From: Conexibacter sp.
GTDB taxonomy: Bacteria > Actinomycetota > Thermoleophilia > Solirubrobacterales > Solirubrobacteraceae
Reading direction: 5' to 3'
Assembly (NCBI GenBank): GCA_025964215.1
Contig: JAOPZG010000036.1
Coordinates: forward strand, 1-9,546
DNA: 9,546 nt
Positions 1 to 6,487 of the stretch are shown in pieces (positions within the stretch are counted from its first letter, which is position 1; the number at the start of each line of letters is the position of its first letter). The notes under the pieces were generated by a model that made no database searches, was not told where the DNA came from, and was given only the letters and a program-made list of their open reading frames with translations. The position numbers and the translations under genes are program-made.

Positions 1-484
1 TGGCGACGGCGCCGAGCCCGACGTCGCCGCGGACGCGCAGCGCGGTCGCAGTGTCGAGGTCGGCCACCAGCGGCGCCAGCGCCTCGTGCGGGATCGTGAA
101 CGAGAGCTGCTCGAAGGGACGGTCGAACTCGAGGTCGAAGGGCCGCGCGCTGTCGACGAGCACGAAGTCGCCGCCCGCGAGCTCCGCGACCCTTCCGCCC
201 TGGAAGGCACGGCTGCCGCCGGACAGCGGGAGGTTGAGGAAGAGCACGTCGCCGGGCTCGCGCGTCGCCTGCTCTGCGGTGCGTTGCGCGCTCTGGGCCT
301 CGGAGACGATGTGGCTCGCCCCGAGCGCACCGATCGACCGCGAGGCGATCCGCCCGACGAACGGCCCGTCGCTGGGCCGCCGCGGCACGACGGGGACGAA
401 CGCCTCCCAGACCATCGCCCGCCAGAAGTCGAACTGCTCGGCGACCGGGATCGCGTCCGTGCTCCACTGTCGCGGGTTCCGCAC
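1..484 (-). CDS. AraC-family transcriptional regulator, N-terminal part (runs off left edge)
   Basis: Reading the minus strand from the GTG at 484-482 gives 161 codons open to the window edge. Residues 7-31 contain the W-S-T...FDFWRAMVWEAFVP pattern, and residues 78-121 contain GDVLFLNL, QGGR, GGDFVLVDSARPFDLEF and then FEQLSF. This is the signature of the cupin-like 'AraC-binding-like' N-terminal domain (Pfam AraC_binding_2 type) found in FeaR/NimR-like regulators. The C-terminal helix-turn-helix expected of the family lies outside the window. The start is well fixed: in-frame TGA occurs 18 codons upstream, no other ATG/GTG/TTG lies between, and a GGACGG stretch sits about 6 nt before the GTG. 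The gene is divergent from the secreted-protein operon beginning at 973, so that operon is an obvious candidate target, but the ligand and regulon cannot be read from the sequence. Confidence 0.88.
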   Translation of the reverse strand, partial: MRNPRQWSTDAIPVAEQFDFWRAMVWEAFVPVVPRRPSDGPFVGRIASRSIGALGASHIVSEAQSAQRTAEQATREPGDVLFLNLPLSGGSRAFQGGRVAELAGGDFVLVDSARPFDLEFDRPFEQLSFTIPHEALAPLVADLDTATALRVRGDVGLGAVA

Positions 485-527
485 TCTGATCCGTCCATGC
501 TCCGGTTTTCCGTGCCTTCGCGCCGCA

Positions 528-557
528 ACGATAGGGGCTCAGCCTGAGATCCGCCAA
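528..557 (-). promoter_or_regulatory. Possible sigma70-type promoter of the AraC-family gene
   Basis: On the minus strand TTGGCG (complement of 552-557) and TATCGT (complement of 528-533) are separated by 18 bp, each matching four of six consensus bases. Transcription would start around 520, leaving about a 35-40 nt leader before the GTG at 484. This is a by-eye match only; such hexamers are expected by chance in actinobacterial DNA. Confidence 0.3.
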
Positions 558-608
558 GAACTGGCACACAGCCGTTCGGGATGGCGAACGACTCGCTACC
601 ACCGCGCT

Positions 609-646
609 CGACGTCCCGGCGTCGTACGTCGGCCCTCGACGGGCCG
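609..646. repeat. Adjacent inverted repeats in the divergent intergenic region
   Basis: CGACGT (609-614) and ACGTCG (626-631) form a 6-bp dyad with an 11-bp spacer. It abuts a hairpin-capable repeat, CGGCCC (630-635), loop TCGAC, GGGCCG (641-646). A third short dyad, TCGAC-GTT-GTCGA, lies at 732-744. None is followed by a T-run, so they read better as possible operator sites than as terminators. Short GC-rich dyads are common here and function is unproven. Confidence 0.4.
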
Positions 647-817
647 CGCGTGCCACGATAAAGCTTGCATCACTTTCCATCTCAGTCTGGAGACGGAAGG
701 GCGTTCACGCAGTGGTATCGACGGACTTTCGTCGACGTTGTCGATCTTCATGCTCATTGATCGATACTGATATTCGTTAAGAGCGACATTGGATCCGTCG
801 GTCGCTTGCACACAGCA

Positions 818-964
818 ATGAGTCTGTATACCTTGCGCCTTCGCCTTGCCGATCCGGGCCAGAGGGCTCAGCTGACATCGAAAGACGATGAACGGCTAGT
901 TGATGTCCTCGCTCGATCGGGGGTCCTTCGCGCGTGCGGCGCGGCCATCCAGATGACGACCTGA
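818..964 (+). CDS. Possible small upstream ORF, 48 aa, function unknown
   Basis: ATG at 818 opens 48 codons ending in TGA at 962-964. The product begins MSLYTLRLRLADPGQ, continues with a helix-prone charged stretch (SKDDERLVDVLARSGVL) and has no signal peptide or membrane segment. The stop codon overlaps the GAGG (963-966) that appears to serve as ribosome binding site for the secreted protein gene at 973, an arrangement that would allow translational coupling. Third-position GC is about two thirds, below the neighbouring genes but the whole region is AT-richer. No good Shine-Dalgarno precedes the ATG; an in-frame TTG lies at 806. I do not recognise the protein. It may be a leader peptide, a decayed gene end, or chance. 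Confidence 0.3.
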   Translation: MSLYTLRLRLADPGQRAQLTSKDDERLVDVLARSGVLRACGAAIQMTT

Positions 965-966
965 GG
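963..966 (+). promoter_or_regulatory. Ribosome binding site fixing the start at GTG 973
   Basis: GAGG lies 6 nt upstream of GTG 973. This favours 973 over the in-frame GTG at 934, which would add 13 mostly charged residues in front of a good signal peptide and has no comparable site before it. Confidence 0.5.
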
Positions 967-972
967 TTGGAC

Positions 973-3900
973 GTGCTGCGTAGATTCTCGGTGCGGTTGC
1001 GGCTGGTGTTCGTCGTCTGCGGCGGTCTCGGGATCTCCGTTGCGACGGGTTCCGCGGCCGGTGAGCCGCTCGCGCCTCCGCCTGCCGTGGTGTCGCCGAC
1101 GGCGGCGAGCCCCCTGGCCGTCCCACCGACGGTCGCGGTCGACCCGGCCGCGGCGCCCGCGCACGATCAGAGCCCGGCGGCCCGCGCGGACCGACAGCTC
1201 TCGACGACGCGTTTCGCCGGACTGGCCCCCGCGGCAGCGATCAGCGCCGACCAGTCGGCGTTCCCCGAGCTCGTCGGGGCCCGGTCCTGGCGCGCACTCG
1301 ACCTGCCTGTCGGCAGCCGGGTCTCCGCGTTCCGCGACGGCGATCACGTGGCTGAGGTGCTCGGGGCCGACGGGCGCCGCTCGGTCCTGACGTCGACCGC
1401 GCCGCTGCGCGCTCGCGACCAGGCGACGGGCGCGCTCGCCCCGGTCGACCTCGGGCTCGTCAGCGCCGCTGACGGGTTCCGACCGGTCAACGCCGCCACC
1501 GATGTCCGGCTGGGCGCGACGGCGTCCGCGGGCGTGGGGGTGGGCGCGGTGAGCGTCACGGTCGCCGGCGCCGGCGCCGGCGCCGGGACGCCCGTCGGCG
1601 ACACGATCGTCTGGCCTGGCGCGAGCGCCGACACCGACGTGGTCGGCCAGGCGGTCTCCGGCGGGGTCGAGCTCTCGCTCGTCCTTCGATCGATCGCCAG
1701 CCCGGCAGATGTCGATCTCGCCGTGTCGATGCCCGACGGCGCGTCGCTGCGCGAGCAGGGGCAGGAGGGCGATGTCGCGGTCGTCGATGGATCCGGCCAG
1801 CCGATCACCACGATCAGCGCTCCGGTCGCGTGGGACGCCGACCACGTCCCGGTCCCGGTCACCATGGCCATCGATGGCACGCATCTGCGCTTGCACGTCG
1901 ACGTCGCCGGTCGCGACATCGCCTGGCCGGTCATCGTCGACCCGACGATCACGGACGTTCGCATCGGCTGCTCGCTCGCCTCGGCGCCGTGGGAGTGGCA
2001 CGGCGCGACGGCCTATTACGTCACCGACTTCTACGGCGACGGGGGCTGGGGCTGTGGCATGTACCAGCGCTTGCCGAACCCGACCTACGTGAGCTTCCCG
2101 GCCGGCGTCTTCAGTTGGTGGCAGCTGAGCCTCTACGGCCGCCCCGGCGCGCACATCCAGTGGGTGCGGGCCTCGGGCATGAACCACGACTCCGGCGCGA
2201 ACGCCATCGGCGGCCCGGCGACCTGCACGTTCTTGAACATCCGCTACGACGACGCCCACTACGAGTACCCCTGGAGCGACCGCTGCGACACCTATCGCTC
2301 GGTGACGCAGGAGGTCGGGACCCAGAACACTGAGAACGGCTCCCACGGCGACCAGGCGCTCGTCGGCCTGCACACCGTGGACGGCGGGATCCGCGGGTAC
2401 TTCCAGCAGTCCGTCGCCGGGCTCGAGACCGAGCTCGGCGACTACGGCCTGCCGAGCGGGACGATCACCGGCCCCACCGGGTGGCAGCGCAGCCGGGCGC
2501 TGAGCTTCGACGTCTCAGGCGCCGACGACGGGCTCGGCGTGCGGACGATCGACGCCCAGGCCAGCGGCTACGCACGAACGGTCAACGGGAGCTGCCCGTG
2601 GTCGCTCGCGATCTGCAACCCGACCGTCTCGGGCACGGTGAGCTACGACAACCTCTCGGAGGGACGCAGCAACGCGCAAGCGATCGTCACCGACGCCGCC
2701 GGGAACAGCCGGGCGGTCACGCCGGCCGAGTTCAAGGTCGACGTCACGCCGCCGACGATCGCGCTCTCGGGCGCCCTCTACGCCGCGCGCGAGGACTTCG
2801 TCGCCGGCAGCCTCGGTCTGACGATCAACGCGACGGACGGCTCGACCTCGTCGGCCTCCGCGGAGCGCTCCGGCGTCAAGCGCATCGAGGTCTACGTCAA
2901 CGACTTCCCGATGCTCAGCACCGGCAACCAGACCTGCGCGGCGGGCAGTTGCCCGCGGAGCACGACCTACACCTTCGACCCGGCCGAGTGGCCGGGCGGC
3001 GACCAGGAGATCCGCGTCCGCGTCTACGACCAACTCGACCACTACGCCGAGCAGCGCTTCACCGTCTACACCGACGAGACCCACGACGAGATCGACATGG
3101 AAGACCCGCCCGCCTCCGGTCTGGCGGCGCTCGCCGCGCCGGTGACGCTGGCCGCCAACCCGCACACGATCGTCTACGGCCTCTCAGACCAGAAGGCCGC
3201 GGTCTACCACGACCCGCGGCTGCCGTCGCTCGGGCTCACCACCGCCCGGTACATCGCCGAGTTCGACACCGTCATCCAGGCGCTGGGTGCCACCTGCGGG
3301 ACCCCCGGACCGTCCTCGGGCCCCTGCTACCTCTCGACGGCCGCCCCGAACCTACCGACCTGCCCGGCCGGGATGAGCGCGGCGGCCTGCAAGACGTTCC
3401 GTCAGAAGTCGCCGCAGAACGCGCTGCGCAAGGCAGACCGGTGGATGGCAGCGACCTGCCCCAACCGCTCCTGCGGTAGCAACTCGGTCCTCGTCTCGTT
3501 CGCGCCCGACGACGGCGCGAAGGACGTCATCCCGCCCGCGGCGACCGGCTACGCCGATGGCGTCCGCGCGTTCCGGCAGCGCTATCCCTACGTGACCACC
3601 TACACCGCGTGGAACGAGCCGAACTGCTGCGAAGGCCTCGGCACGGAGAACGACCCGGCGCAGGCGGCCGACCTGTATCTCCAGCTGCGCTCCCAGTGCA
3701 CGGCCGCGCCGACCTGCACCGTCGCTGCCGGCGACCTCCTCGACAGCTACCTCTCGACCAACAAGCACCGCTACCCCATCGTCAACGGCAACGACAACCC
3801 GGACCCGAACGCCCCGCTCCAGACCTACCTGTCGGCCTACAAAGCCCGGCTCAAAGCCGTCGCACCGACCGTCGTCCCAGCCGCCTGGGCCATCCACGCC

Positions 3901-4341
3901 TACACCACCGCCAACTCCCAGACCCGGGCCGAGATTGACTACTTCGTCCAACAGACCCAGACAGATCCCACCGCGGCGATCAACTCGCCCGGCCCCAACA
4001 TCTGGCTCACCGAGCAGGGTGGTCTCTACCGCCTCAACGGCGATACCTACCCGAGGACCCATACGGGCGACCCTGCGCCTCCAGCGAACCGCGGGGCGGT
4101 GGCCGTGCGATACCTCGTCGGCAACACCGCCACCGGCGCGGAGGGGATTGTTAACCACTACACACGGGTAACCAGGTTCTACCTCTACCACTGGCGTGGG
4201 TCGCTCGACTGGGACTCCGGCCTAACCCAGCGCTCCGGGGCGACCGGCTCGCCGCCGATCACGCCCGTGCGACCCGAGTTCTATTGCTACCGCTTCGTGA
4301 CCAACCCGCAGACCGGCGACTCCACCAAGTGCACCGCCTGA
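973..4341 (+). CDS. Secreted multi-domain glycosidase: Rhs-like N-terminal region, Ig-like modules, clan GH-A catalytic domain
   Basis: 1122 aa from GTG 973. Residues 1-29 form a signal peptide (basic LRRFSVRLR, hydrophobic core, cleavage near GSAA|GEP), followed by a Pro/Ala-rich linker to about residue 75. Residues about 90-325 resemble the N-terminal beta-rich region of actinobacterial Rhs/DNRLRE wall proteins and end in the typical AWPVIVDPTI. After a Cys/aromatic-rich section (about 325-490) come two Ig-like modules (about 496-596, closing VTDAAGNS...VDVTPP, and about 597-702). Residues about 730-1122 look like a (beta/alpha)8 glycosidase of clan GH-A: AWNEPN with Glu882 as proton donor and IWLTEQGG with Glu1014 as nucleophile, 132 residues apart. 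Many paired cysteines suggest disulfides in this domain. Substrate and exact GH family (GH39/PslG-like is the nearest in style) cannot be told. It leads a four-gene operon; its last 13 bp overlap the next gene. Confidence 0.85.
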   Translation: MLRRFSVRLRLVFVVCGGLGISVATGSAAGEPLAPPPAVVSPTAASPLAVPPTVAVDPAAAPAHDQSPAARADRQLSTTRFAGLAPAAAISADQSAFPELVGARSWRALDLPVGSRVSAFRDGDHVAEVLGADGRRSVLTSTAPLRARDQATGALAPVDLGLVSAADGFRPVNAATDVRLGATASAGVGVGAVSVTVAGAGAGAGTPVGDTIVWPGASADTDVVGQAVSGGVELSLVLRSIASPADVDLAVSMPDGASLREQGQEGDVAVVDGSGQPITTISAPVAWDADHVPVPVTMAIDGTHLRLHVDVAGRDIAWPVIVDPTITDVRIGCSLASAPWEWHGATAYYVTDFYGDGGWGCGMYQRLPNPTYVSFPAGVFSWWQLSLYGRPGAHIQWVRASGMNHDSGANAIGGPATCTFLNIRYDDAHYEYPWSDRCDTYRSVTQEVGTQNTENGSHGDQALVGLHTVDGGIRGYFQQSVAGLETELGDYGLPSGTITGPTGWQRSRALSFDVSGADDGLGVRTIDAQASGYARTVNGSCPWSLAICNPTVSGTVSYDNLSEGRSNAQAIVTDAAGNSRAVTPAEFKVDVTPPTIALSGALYAAREDFVAGSLGLTINATDGSTSSASAERSGVKRIEVYVNDFPMLSTGNQTCAAGSCPRSTTYTFDPAEWPGGDQEIRVRVYDQLDHYAEQRFTVYTDETHDEIDMEDPPASGLAALAAPVTLAANPHTIVYGLSDQKAAVYHDPRLPSLGLTTARYIAEFDTVIQALGATCGTPGPSSGPCYLSTAAPNLPTCPAGMSAAACKTFRQKSPQNALRKADRWMAATCPNRSCGSNSVLVSFAPDDGAKDVIPPAATGYADGVRAFRQRYPYVTTYTAWNEPNCCEGLGTENDPAQAADLYLQLRSQCTAAPTCTVAAGDLLDSYLSTNKHRYPIVNGNDNPDPNAPLQTYLSAYKARLKAVAPTVVPAAWAIHAYTTANSQTRAEIDYFVQQTQTDPTAAINSPGPNIWLTEQGGLYRLNGDTYPRTHTGDPAPPANRGAVAVRYLVGNTATGAEGIVNHYTRVTRFYLYHWRGSLDWDSGLTQRSGATGSPPITPVRPEFYCYRFVTNPQTGDSTKCTA
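1564..1587 (+). repeat. Short in-frame GCCGGC tandem repeat
   Basis: Three perfect GCCGGC units plus a near-complete fourth encode alternating Ala-Gly four times inside the Rhs-like N-terminal region. The 6-bp unit keeps the frame, so copy-number change would only alter linker length. Confidence 0.7.
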
Positions 4342-4994
4342 AGACCGCAGCACTGCTGGCGGCGGCGACGATCGTCTCGACGAGCGCCCACCCCGTCGCG
4401 GCGCACGCGGCCGCCCGTTGCGCGGGGTCGAAGGGCTCCGTGACACTCGCTGCCGACGCGCAGGTGCGGGTCTATAGCGGAGATCGGCGCGGGTACCGCG
4501 CGTGCTCGAAGGTCACAGGGAAGGTCACGAAGCTAGGCCCCCTATCGAGCACGTACGGCCTCACCGTCGTGGACCTTTCCCGCTGGCGACTGCGCGGGTC
4601 GCTGCTGGCCTACGCGCGAAAGAAGGGGGTATACAAGGCGCCGCCGACGTTCGTGGTCGTCGTGCGCGACGTACGCACCGGGCACACGCTGCGCGCCCTC
4701 AACGCCGCCCCACCCGACGGCAGCGGCTCGGCGCTCGGCTACGACTCCCAACTGGACCTCGGCGTGCGCGACCTCGCGCTCACCACGGACGGCCGCGTCG
4801 CATGGATCGTGACCAACCCCTACGCCAAGGGCGCGTTCCTGGGGGATGCGGCGACCCAGGTCTGGAAGGCCGACCGCGCCGGCGTCGCGCTGCTGGACCC
4901 CGGCCCGGACATCGCCCCCGGCTCGCTTGAGCTCACCGGCGACGCGCTGCAATGGCTCCGCGGCGGCCAGTCGCAATCCGCCACGCTGAGTTGA
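4329..4994 (+). CDS. Small secreted beta-rich protein, paralogue 1
   Basis: 221 aa. The GTG at 4329 lies 13 bp inside the end of the glycosidase gene, so translation is probably coupled. This start places eight residues before the LLAAA hydrophobic core, as in the third paralogue. The signal peptide (VHRLKTAALLAAA...) ends near AAHA|AARCAG. The mature chain has two cysteines, RCAG and RACSKV, 28 residues apart, probably a disulfide. It then shows repeated beta-strand pairs: LRGSLLAYARK...VVVVRDVRTGHTLRAL, LALTTDGRVAWIV...QVWKADRAGVALLD and SLELTGDALQWLRGG...SATLS. This resembles three to four WD40/PD40-type propeller blades, too few for a closed propeller alone. No catalytic motif is visible. 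An extracellular binding or accessory role next to the glycosidase is a guess from context. Confidence 0.85.
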   Translation: MHRLKTAALLAAATIVSTSAHPVAAHAAARCAGSKGSVTLAADAQVRVYSGDRRGYRACSKVTGKVTKLGPLSSTYGLTVVDLSRWRLRGSLLAYARKKGVYKAPPTFVVVVRDVRTGHTLRALNAAPPDGSGSALGYDSQLDLGVRDLALTTDGRVAWIVTNPYAKGAFLGDAATQVWKADRAGVALLDPGPDIAPGSLELTGDALQWLRGGQSQSATLS

Positions 4995-5017
4995 TCGCGC
5001 GACGCACGTCGAGTCCT

Positions 5018-5686
5018 GTGCATGGTTCCAGATGGTCAAGGCTTCTGACGGTGGCGATCGTCGTCGTGACTGGCACCGTCCCGGCCGCGGCACACGCGAC
5101 CACTCGCTGCGCGGGGTCGAAGGGCACCGTGACGGTCGTCGCCAACGCGCAGGTGCGGGTCTACTTCGGCCGCGCTGCGCCCGGGTACCACGCGTGCTCG
5201 AAGGTGACCGGGAAGGTCACCAAGCTGGGCCCGCCATCGAGCAAGGCCGGTCTCACCGTTGTGAGCCTTTTGCGCTGGCGGCTGCGCGGATCGCTGCTGG
5301 CCTACGCACGCGACAAGGTCATGGCCGACGGGCCGCCGGACCTGGTGGTCGTCGTGCGCGACGTCCGGACCGGGCACACCCTGCGCGCCCTCGACGCCGC
5401 CCCACCCGACGGCAGCGGCTCGGTGACCTACTACGACCAGCAGCTGGACCTCGGCGTGCGCGACCTCGCGCTCACCGCCGACGGTCGCGTCGCCTGGATC
5501 GTGACCAACCCCTACGCCAAGGGCCGCTTCGTCGGGGAGGCGCCGACCCAGGTCTGGAAGGCCGACCGCACCGGCGTCGCCCTGCTGGACTCCGGCCCGG
5601 ACATCGCCCCCGGCTCACTCGAGCTCACCGGCGACGCGCTGCAATGGATCCGCGGCGGCCAGCCACAGTCCGCCACCCTGAGCTGA
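5018..5686 (+). CDS. Small secreted beta-rich protein, paralogue 2
   Basis: 222 aa from GTG 5018, 23 bp after paralogue 1. Upstream in-frame ATG 4952 lies inside the previous gene and TTG 4991 overlaps its stop. GTG 5018 is preferred because it sits just after the conserved CACGTCGAG spacer motif and gives the same M-x3-R-W-x2-LL opening as paralogue 3. The signal peptide ends near AAAHA|TTRCAG. The body matches paralogue 1: the Cys pair, VTGKVTKLG, RWRLRGSLLAYA, VVVVRDVRTGHTLRALDA, DGRVAWIVTNPYAKG, QVWKADR and ALQWIRGGQPQSATLS. Relative to paralogue 3 it is about 85 % identical by eye in the mature part. Differences cluster in a few patches: SSKAG, DKVMADGPPDL, VTYYD and RFVGEAP. Function is unknown; see paralogue 1 for the fold argument. 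Confidence 0.85.
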   Translation: MHGSRWSRLLTVAIVVVTGTVPAAAHATTRCAGSKGTVTVVANAQVRVYFGRAAPGYHACSKVTGKVTKLGPPSSKAGLTVVSLLRWRLRGSLLAYARDKVMADGPPDLVVVVRDVRTGHTLRALDAAPPDGSGSVTYYDQQLDLGVRDLALTADGRVAWIVTNPYAKGRFVGEAPTQVWKADRTGVALLDSGPDIAPGSLELTGDALQWIRGGQPQSATLS

Positions 5687-5707
5687 CTCCATACGGGTCA
5701 CGTCGAG

Positions 5708-6373
5708 ATGCTTGATCTCAGATGGGCAGGACTGCTGGCGGCGGCGGCGATCGTCGCGATGGGCTCGCAGCCCCTCGCGGCACACGCGGCCACCCGCTGC
5801 GCGGGGTCGAAGGGCTCCGTCACGGTCGTTGCCAACGCGCAGGTGCGGGTCTACTTCGGCCGCGCTGCGCCCGGGTACCACGCGTGCTCGAAGGTGACCG
5901 GAAAGCTCACCAAGCTGGGTCCGCCGCAGGCCGACTTGACCGTCGTGGACCTGTCGCGCTGGCGGCTGCGCGGGTCGCTACTCGCCTACGTGCGAGAGAA
6001 GGCGTTCTACAAGGAGTCGCCGACATTCGTGGTCGTTGTGCGCGACGCGCGCACCGGGCACACGCTGCGCGCCCTCGACGCCGCCCCACCCGACGGCAGC
6101 GGCTCGGCGGTCGGCTACGACCAGCAGCTCGACCTCGGCGTGCGCGACCTCGCGCTCACCGCGGACGGCCGCGTCGCCTGGATCGTGACCAACCCCTATG
6201 CCAAGGGGTTCGTCATGGGGGACGCGGCGACCCAGGTCTGGAAGGCCGACCGCGCCGGCGTCACACTGCTCGACCCCGGACCGGACGACATCGCCCCCGG
6301 CTCGCTTGAGCTCACCGGCGACGCGCTGCAATGGATCCGCGGCGGCCAGCCGCAATCCGCCACCCTGAGCTGA
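5708..6373 (+). CDS. Small secreted beta-rich protein, paralogue 3
   Basis: 221 aa from ATG 5708, 21 bp after paralogue 2. The only one of the three with an ATG start. Signal peptide MLDLRWAGLLAAAAIVAMG... with cleavage near AAHA|ATRCAG. The mature body carries the same Cys pair and beta-strand repeats. It has a two-residue deletion at the loop after KLGPP, a distinct loop REKAFYKESPTF, and one inserted Asp in GPDDIAPGS. It is the last gene of the operon; the next gene is convergent. Function is unknown. Confidence 0.87.
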   Translation: MLDLRWAGLLAAAAIVAMGSQPLAAHAATRCAGSKGSVTVVANAQVRVYFGRAAPGYHACSKVTGKLTKLGPPQADLTVVDLSRWRLRGSLLAYVREKAFYKESPTFVVVVRDARTGHTLRALDAAPPDGSGSAVGYDQQLDLGVRDLALTADGRVAWIVTNPYAKGFVMGDAATQVWKADRAGVTLLDPGPDDIAPGSLELTGDALQWIRGGQPQSATLS

Positions 6374-6392
6374 TCGCCGCTGGCGCCCCTAG

Positions 6393-6431
6393 GCTGCCGA
6401 GGTCCTCAACGCCGGGCCATGCGCCGGCAGC
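6393..6431. terminator. Possible stem-loop between convergent genes
   Basis: GCTGCCG (6393-6399) pairs with CGGCAGC (6425-6431) over a 25-nt loop. A competing inner stem, GCCGG (6411-6415) with CCGGC (6424-6428), and a GGCATGCC palindrome centred at 6460/6461 lie nearby. There is no T-run on either strand, so intrinsic termination is uncertain. The position, between stops at 6373 and 6488 of converging genes, is where a terminator is expected. Confidence 0.28.
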
Positions 6432-6487
6432 AGCAGGCACATCGCGAATCGGGCGAGGCATGCCCCGCGCCGCTCGTCACCTCGCGC

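Larger units (their letters stand above)
485..972. other. Divergent intergenic region, partly AT-richer than its surroundings
   Basis: About 490 bp separate the divergent starts at 484 (minus) and 973 (plus). The segment from about 655 to 835 is visibly lower in GC (near 50 %) than the genes, as expected for a promoter region. Inverted repeats lie at 609-646 and 732-744. A weak plus-strand hexamer pair, TTGCAC (806-811) and TATACC (827-832) with a short 15-bp spacer, is the best promoter guess for the operon but is not convincing. ORFs of 71 aa on the minus strand (596-811) and the tail of a plus-strand ORF cross this region without recognisable protein features. The only candidate gene I see is the 48-codon ORF at 818-964. 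Confidence 0.6.
4329..6373 (+). repeat. Tandem gene triplication, period about 690 bp
   Basis: Three consecutive coding units repeat with periods of 689 and 690 bp (for example CGCGGGGTCG at 4421, 5110 and 5800). Copies 2 and 3 share an unbroken 71-bp identical block (5141-5211 and 5831-5901). The spacer motif CACGTCGAG before copies 2 (5005-5013) and 3 (5699-5707) is also conserved, so the duplicated unit included the intergenic spacer. Confidence 0.9.

Noticed and set aside
51..770. Plus-strand ORF of 239 aa and an overlapping one at 86-547
   Set aside because: They run antisense to the clearly recognisable AraC-type domain on the minus strand; their composition is Ser/Arg-rich without domain features.
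596..811. Minus-strand ORF of 71 aa in the intergenic region
   Set aside because: No recognisable motif, no convincing ribosome binding site, and it spans the AT-richer segment expected to hold promoters.
934..972. GTG 934 as the start of the glycosidase gene
   Set aside because: It would add 13 mainly charged residues before the signal peptide and lacks a ribosome binding site, whereas GTG 973 has GAGG 6 nt upstream.
988..1026. Possible lipoprotein signal (Cys16 in the leader of the glycosidase)
   Set aside because: The residues before the Cys are FVV, which does not fit a lipobox, and a normal signal peptidase I site follows near residue 29.
1564..1587. GCCGGC repeat as a phase-variation switch
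   Set aside because: The 6-bp unit keeps the reading frame, so slippage cannot turn the gene on or off.
868..2373. Minus-strand ORF of 501 aa
   Set aside because: Arg/Asp-rich shadow of the secreted glycosidase gene in the opposite frame, typical of high-GC DNA; the plus-strand frame has a signal peptide and real domains.
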